A stretch of 64,000 bases of DNA from JdFR-22 sp964534325 (GTDB lineage Archaea > Halobacteriota > Archaeoglobi > Archaeoglobales > Archaeoglobaceae). Numbering within the stretch: the first letter of the stretch is position 1; every line of letters begins with the position of its first letter. The position numbers were made by a program, and so were the translations under genes. This document shows positions 60,063 to 64,000 of the stretch, in pieces. The DNA lies in NCBI GenBank assembly GCA_964534325.1, contig CAZHOR010000012.1, forward strand, positions 18,057 through 82,056. Direction: 5' to 3'. The notes under the pieces are model-generated. The model was not told where the DNA came from, did not search any database, and saw nothing but the letters and a program-made list of their open reading frames with translations.

Positions 60063-60470
60063 TTGGAAGTAGACCTTTCCGGGCCACAGGAATTAAGTAA
60101 AGGGTGCGAGTTTAGAGTCTTGATGGCGGTGGATTTCGAGATATACATAGACCAGAATAGGATGAGCAGTTGCGGGTTGAAGTGCAGGGAAGTTCCTGCC
60201 ACTCTGAAAAATACAGGGGATGCAGACGCCCACAAAATTAATGTCAGGGCAGAGTTCTTCTGTAAAGGAAAGCAGGTGGAAGTGAACAAGAAGAGGTTTC
60301 AGGAATTCAACTTGGACTTGCTAAAATCAAGTAATACCAAAGCAGAGAAATTCAGGCTGGAAGTCGGCTTAAAGGACAGCATATGCATCAAATCAAACGG
60401 ATTAAAAGTCGTTTTCACCATAACGTCTCAGGAGAGAACAAAGAAGATAGAGAAGATGTTCTACCTCTAA
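60063..60470 (+). CDS. Small CARDB-like beta-sandwich protein
   Basis: The 135-residue protein has VPATLKNTGDADAHKINVRAEFFCKG, the pattern of an Ig-like CARDB domain (strand, N-T-G turn, strand). No signal peptide or TM is visible, so it is probably cytoplasmic. The TTG at 60063 has no strong ribosome site; the ATG at 60123 would give a 115-residue form starting MAVDFEI, which may be correct. It lies about 85 bases upstream of the proton ATPase. Confidence 0.55.
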   Translation: MEVDLSGPQELSKGCEFRVLMAVDFEIYIDQNRMSSCGLKCREVPATLKNTGDADAHKINVRAEFFCKGKQVEVNKKRFQEFNLDLLKSSNTKAEKFRLEVGLKDSICIKSNGLKVVFTITSQERTKKIEKMFYL

Positions 60471-60553
60471 TAGTTCTCAGAAAAATATTTTAGGTTTGGT
60501 AAAAGAGTTAGTTAAGGGGGTATGGGGGTTTATCCCTCAATTAATTGATCTAA

Positions 60554-62944
60554 ATGAGTGCTACAGGTTCGAGGAAATCCACTCACTTTGAAAGCATTAC
60601 TGCTGATGAGGCAGTTGATGAGCTATCTACGGACCCCGATAAGGGGCTAAGTGATGGAGAGGTCCATCTTCGCCTCGAAAAATACGGCAGAAATAAGATC
60701 GAAGAGGAAAGAAGGCACCCTATCTTAAAACTGTTCTCCCATTTCTGGGGACCAATCCCCTGGATGATAGAGATCGCTCTTATACTTACTGCAGTAGTAC
60801 GGCACTGGGAGGATTTTACTGTAATTTTCACTTTACTGCTCATAAATGGAGCTGTTGGTTTCTGGCATGAGAGCAAAGCGGACAAGGCGATACATGCGCT
60901 CAAAGAGAAGATGGCGCTGAAGGCCAGAGCGATACGAGATGGCGAGGTCAAAAGCATAGCCGCTGAGGAGCTGGTTCCGGGAGACATAATCCTGTTGAGG
61001 ATCGGTGACATTGTCCCTGCTGACGCTAAAGTCCTTGAGGACAGCATAAACGTAGATGAGTCTGCCCTAACAGGAGAATCTTTCCCCGTTGAAAGGGAAA
61101 AGGATGAGACAGTTTACTCTGGCACTGTGGTCGAGCAAGGAGAGACCAAATTGGTGGTAGTTGCAATCGGAGAGGACACCAAATTTGCCAGAACGGTTGA
61201 GCTGGTGGCTACAGCGAAAAAGGTCTCCCACTTCCAGAGGGCCGTGCTCCGGTTCGGTTACTTCCTGATGGCAGCAGCAGGTGTAATACTTGCCATTGTT
61301 ATTGCGGTGGCCGTGTTGAGGGGGGACCCGTTCATCCAGGTCGTCCTTTTCGCCCTTGTACTGGTCGTAGCGGCTATACCGGCTGCCCTACCTGCTGTTC
61401 TCTCAGTTACAATGAGCGTGGGAGCCAATAGACTTGCAGAAATGAAAGCTATTGTCTCTCACCTGCCTGCTATGGAGGAAATGGCCGGACTGGAAGTATT
61501 GTGTGCCGACAAGACGGGAACCCTCACCAAGAACGAGCTGGAGTTGCAGGAGCCAGTAGTTTTATCTGCAAAAGATGAAAAAGATCTGATCATTTCAGCA
61601 GCTCTGACAGCCAGAGACACAGGAGATCCCATCGATAACGCTGTTCTGGAAGCTCTGGAAGATAGAAATGTTCTGGAGAATTACGAGCTCACCGATTTTA
61701 GAGCATTCGACCCTTCGCGCAAAATGGCTGATGCCGACGTGCTTTATAATGGAGAGGGGTTCACGGTAGCTAAAGGCGCTCCACAGGTCATCCTAAACCT
61801 GGTTTCTCCGGATGAACGAACTCGGGAGGAGATCAACAGGAAGGTAGAAGAACTGGGTCAACAGGGATTCAGGGCTCTGGGTGTAGCTCGAAAGGAAGGT
61901 GGCGAATGGGAATATCTGGGTATCCTGCCTCTGCTCGATCCACCCCGGGAAGATACTGCTGAAGCAGTAGAGAGCGCCAAAGAACATAATATTCAGATCA
62001 AAATGGTTACAGGAGATCATGTGGCGATCGCCAGACAGGTGGCAAAACAGATAGGAACTGGTCAAAATATTGTAGAGGTCAAGGAAGCTATCCAACAGAC
62101 CACGGCGATCCTCAGTGTGGACGGATTCGCTGAAGTGACCCCTGAAGACAAGTTCAACATCATAAAGCAATTACAGGCCAATGACATGATAGTTGGGATG
62201 ACCGGCGATGGAGTGAACGATGCTCCGGCTCTTAAACAGGCCGATGTGGGTGTTGCGGTCCACAGTGCAACTGATGCGGCAAGGTCGGCTGCAGAATTGA
62301 TCCTTACTGCTCCCGGTCTCAAAGTTATTACCCAGGGCGTAGAAGAGGCCCGACGCATCTTTGAGAGGATGACCAGTTATGCTACCTACAGGATAACTGA
62401 GACCATCCGGTTGTTGCTGTTCATATCATTGTCAATCCTGTTCTTCAACTTCTACCCGGTGACGACCATCATGATCGTCTTACTAGCAATACTGAACGAC
62501 ATACCCATAATGGCCATCGCCTTTGACAATGTCCCCACTCCAGACCACCCTGTCCGGTGGGACATGAGGAGAGTGCTGTGTTTAGCACTGGTACTGGGTA
62601 TAGGTGGAGTGATCTCCAGTTTCTTGCTATTCTGGTATGTGGAGAGGGTCATGCAGTTCCCTGCAGAGATGGTGCAGACCTTCATGTTCCTCAAACTGCT
62701 GGTAGCAGGGCATATGACCATCTTCCTCACCAGGAACAAAGGAGCCCTGTGGCAGAAACCCTATCCCAGCCTAACTCTTTTCGGTGCACTGGAAGCGACC
62801 CAGGTCGTGGGCACACTAATAGCAGTATACGGTTTTCTGGTATATCCCATTGGCTGGGGTTATGCATTGTTGATCTGGGGCTACGCTCTGATATGGTTAT
62901 TGATACTGAACGGGGTTAAAATAATCAGTTTCAGGAACCAATGA
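60554..62944 (+). CDS. P3A-type (plasma-membrane proton) ATPase
   Basis: The 796-residue pump has the N-terminal GLSDGEVHLRLEKYGRNKI, the actuator motif TGES, the phosphorylation motif DKTGTLT with Asp319, MVTGDH, and MTGDGVNDAPALK. About ten TM segments are visible. TM segments with AAIPAALPAVL and AILNDIPIMAI are typical of fungal and archaeal proton exporters of the P3A group. The regulatory C-terminus of the eukaryotic pumps is missing. It would export protons or sustain membrane potential. Confidence 0.93.
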   Translation: MSATGSRKSTHFESITADEAVDELSTDPDKGLSDGEVHLRLEKYGRNKIEEERRHPILKLFSHFWGPIPWMIEIALILTAVVRHWEDFTVIFTLLLINGAVGFWHESKADKAIHALKEKMALKARAIRDGEVKSIAAEELVPGDIILLRIGDIVPADAKVLEDSINVDESALTGESFPVEREKDETVYSGTVVEQGETKLVVVAIGEDTKFARTVELVATAKKVSHFQRAVLRFGYFLMAAAGVILAIVIAVAVLRGDPFIQVVLFALVLVVAAIPAALPAVLSVTMSVGANRLAEMKAIVSHLPAMEEMAGLEVLCADKTGTLTKNELELQEPVVLSAKDEKDLIISAALTARDTGDPIDNAVLEALEDRNVLENYELTDFRAFDPSRKMADADVLYNGEGFTVAKGAPQVILNLVSPDERTREEINRKVEELGQQGFRALGVARKEGGEWEYLGILPLLDPPREDTAEAVESAKEHNIQIKMVTGDHVAIARQVAKQIGTGQNIVEVKEAIQQTTAILSVDGFAEVTPEDKFNIIKQLQANDMIVGMTGDGVNDAPALKQADVGVAVHSATDAARSAAELILTAPGLKVITQGVEEARRIFERMTSYATYRITETIRLLLFISLSILFFNFYPVTTIMIVLLAILNDIPIMAIAFDNVPTPDHPVRWDMRRVLCLALVLGIGGVISSFLLFWYVERVMQFPAEMVQTFMFLKLLVAGHMTIFLTRNKGALWQKPYPSLTLFGALEATQVVGTLIAVYGFLVYPIGWGYALLIWGYALIWLLILNGVKIISFRNQ

Positions 62945-63022
62945 GCTACCTAATCGATCGAATAGGATGACCTGACCTGATAACTGCATATTGGATATCG
63001 GATATTGAGTATAAGCCTTTAA

Positions 63023-64000
63023 TCAAGGTCTGCTCATCTGGTTTCCTGTTACTTGTTCTAATTCTCTTAGCCTCATCAAATCGGTTCTGGATATTATTCC
63101 CACCAGCTTCCCATCCTCTACTACCGGAAGTCTTCCTACATCGTTTTCATTCATCAACTGGAAGGCCTGGTAGGCTGTATCTTCGGGGGAGATGGTGACC
63201 GTGACCGCATCGGATACCAGTTCACTGATGGTAGAGCTTTTATCGGCATTGGAGATATCCTGTAGAGTGATGAGCCCCACTAATTTATCTCCCTCTACTA
63301 CGGGGTAGCCGGGGTGTTTGTTCTTGAAGATTATATCAATGAGGTCGTTGACCGTGGTTTGAGGGGTTGCCGTTACGGGATTCTCGGTCATGATATCGCG
63401 TATCTTCCTTTTGGACAAAGTACCTTTCTCCACAACCATTTTCTCTTCTTCGCTTGCTCCCATGTAGATGAAGAGAGCTATAAGGATGAGCCAGGGGTTG
63501 GCAAAAATGCCCAGTATTGCCAGCATGACGGCGAAAGCTTTACCCACACCCGCTGCGGATTGGGTGGCGTTAACGAAACTCATCTTTTTGGCCAGAAAAC
63601 CCCTCAATATCCGTCCACCGTCAAGAGGGAACGCAGGTAATAGATTGAATGCTCCCAGAGCGAAGTTGAATATGCCGAAGACCATGAAGAACTCGCTGAT
63701 AAGGGGCAAACGAGTAAGGTAGAGGCCAAAAGAACCTGCCGCGATCACGAAGCTGGTTAAGGGGCCGGCAAAAGCCATCTTTATCTCCTTGTCCGGGTCA
63801 CTGAGGGTGTCCTCCATCATGGACACCCCACCAAAGATGAACAGCATTATCCCCCTGACATCAACTCCACTCCTCTTGGATAGAAGGGAATGAGCCATCT
63901 CATGCGCCAGAACAGCAACAAAAAGGCCTAATGCAGCGACCACGGACAAAATCAGCTTAACATACTGAGGATAGCCCACATCCGAGAAACCCACCGGAAA
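63023..64000 (-). CDS. Site-2 protease (M50) with two CBS domains, 5' end outside the window
   Basis: The zinc metalloprotease cleaves within membranes. AVLAHEMAHSLLSKRSG carries the HExxH-like zinc motif (HEMAH), and FNLLPAFPLDGGRIL gives the third ligand. About five TM segments are visible. Two CBS domains (about residues 200-310) follow, with GYPVVEGDKLVGLITLQDI and GRLPVVEDGKLVGIISRTDL. The frame runs off the right edge: a GTG at 63994 is in frame but the first TM and true start probably lie outside. Confidence 0.88.
   Translation of the reverse strand, partial: FPVGFSDVGYPQYVKLILSVVAALGLFVAVLAHEMAHSLLSKRSGVDVRGIMLFIFGGVSMMEDTLSDPDKEIKMAFAGPLTSFVIAAGSFGLYLTRLPLISEFFMVFGIFNFALGAFNLLPAFPLDGGRILRGFLAKKMSFVNATQSAAGVGKAFAVMLAILGIFANPWLILIALFIYMGASEEEKMVVEKGTLSKRKIRDIMTENPVTATPQTTVNDLIDIIFKNKHPGYPVVEGDKLVGLITLQDISNADKSSTISELVSDAVTVTISPEDTAYQAFQLMNENDVGRLPVVEDGKLVGIISRTDLMRLRELEQVTGNQMSRP

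Noticed and set aside
1..64000. CRISPR arrays, tRNA and rRNA genes, insertion sequences
   Set aside because: I saw no regularly spaced short repeats, no cloverleaf candidates and no transposase-like frame. The repeats present are coding PAS repeats or isolated inverted pairs.

Overview
The window reads as a 64-kb piece of an anaerobic (or micro-oxic) euryarchaeal genome, probably a metagenome-assembled scaffold. Archaeal hallmarks are a group II chaperonin (thermosome), a four-subunit pyruvate:ferredoxin oxidoreductase in the order gamma-delta-alpha-beta, archaeal TATA boxes, GGAGGTG-type ribosome binding sites, DUF61/UPF0216, a Dps-like thioferritin, superoxide reductase, and sensor proteins that end in DUF835 plus a winged helix. 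I cannot fix the lineage below Euryarchaeota. One 100-N gap lies in a sensor gene, and several genes are broken by single-base homopolymer shifts.

Layout. 1-0.4 kb: end of a frameshifted NYN nuclease. 0.6-3.6 kb: pyruvate:ferredoxin oxidoreductase operon. 3.85-4.7 kb: AT-rich non-coding stretch with two matching palindromes. 4.7-7.3 kb: thioredoxin-reductase-like flavoprotein, ADP-ribosylglycohydrolase, sugar dehydrogenase-like SDR. 7.4-9.5 kb: remnant of a histidine-kinase ATPase domain, then a PAS/GAF sensor that lacks such a domain. 9.6-21 kb: mostly housekeeping genes (argD, purH cyclohydrolase domain, nadC, AhbC-like radical SAM, MidA-type methyltransferase, DUF61, SAM hydrolase, nitroreductase). 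21-35.3 kb: one minus-strand block with a ~3070-residue secreted beta-helix protein, two smaller membrane-anchored beta-helix proteins, an ABC ATPase and an ABC-2 permease, recalling a NosD-NosF-NosY arrangement. 35.6-40.2 kb: thermosome, a methyltransferase, a small winged-helix protein, a PEBP protein and a secreted dockerin-like protein.

40.4-51 kb is a redox and stress island: iron-sulfur flavoprotein, MsrA and MsrB, DJ-1/PfpI protein, thioferritin, CBS protein, persulfide-dioxygenase-like protein with rhodanese domains, ferredoxin, a two-helix half-ferritin beside a four-TM b561-like protein, glutaredoxin followed by ferredoxin-thioredoxin-reductase/rubredoxin, a cupredoxin lipoprotein and superoxide reductase. 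51-59.6 kb holds three sensor-DUF835-winged-helix regulators, one with a 765-bp tandem repeat at the gap. 59.8-64 kb ends with a DUF1059-like metal protein, a small CARDB-like protein, a P3A proton ATPase and a partial site-2 protease with CBS domains.

The observation I think most worth following is a promoter module of about 50 bp that recurs upstream of at least five transcription units between 42 and 60 kb: superoxide reductase, the ferredoxin, a small membrane operon, a PLDc_N-type membrane protein and the DUF1059-like protein. It looks like an undescribed stress or redox regulon. The DUF835-winged-helix proteins, one of which lies immediately upstream of the superoxide reductase, are natural candidates for its regulator. 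A second clear regulatory signal is a 16-bp inverted repeat wrapped around the TATA box of an orphan ribbon-helix-helix gene at 42.0 kb.
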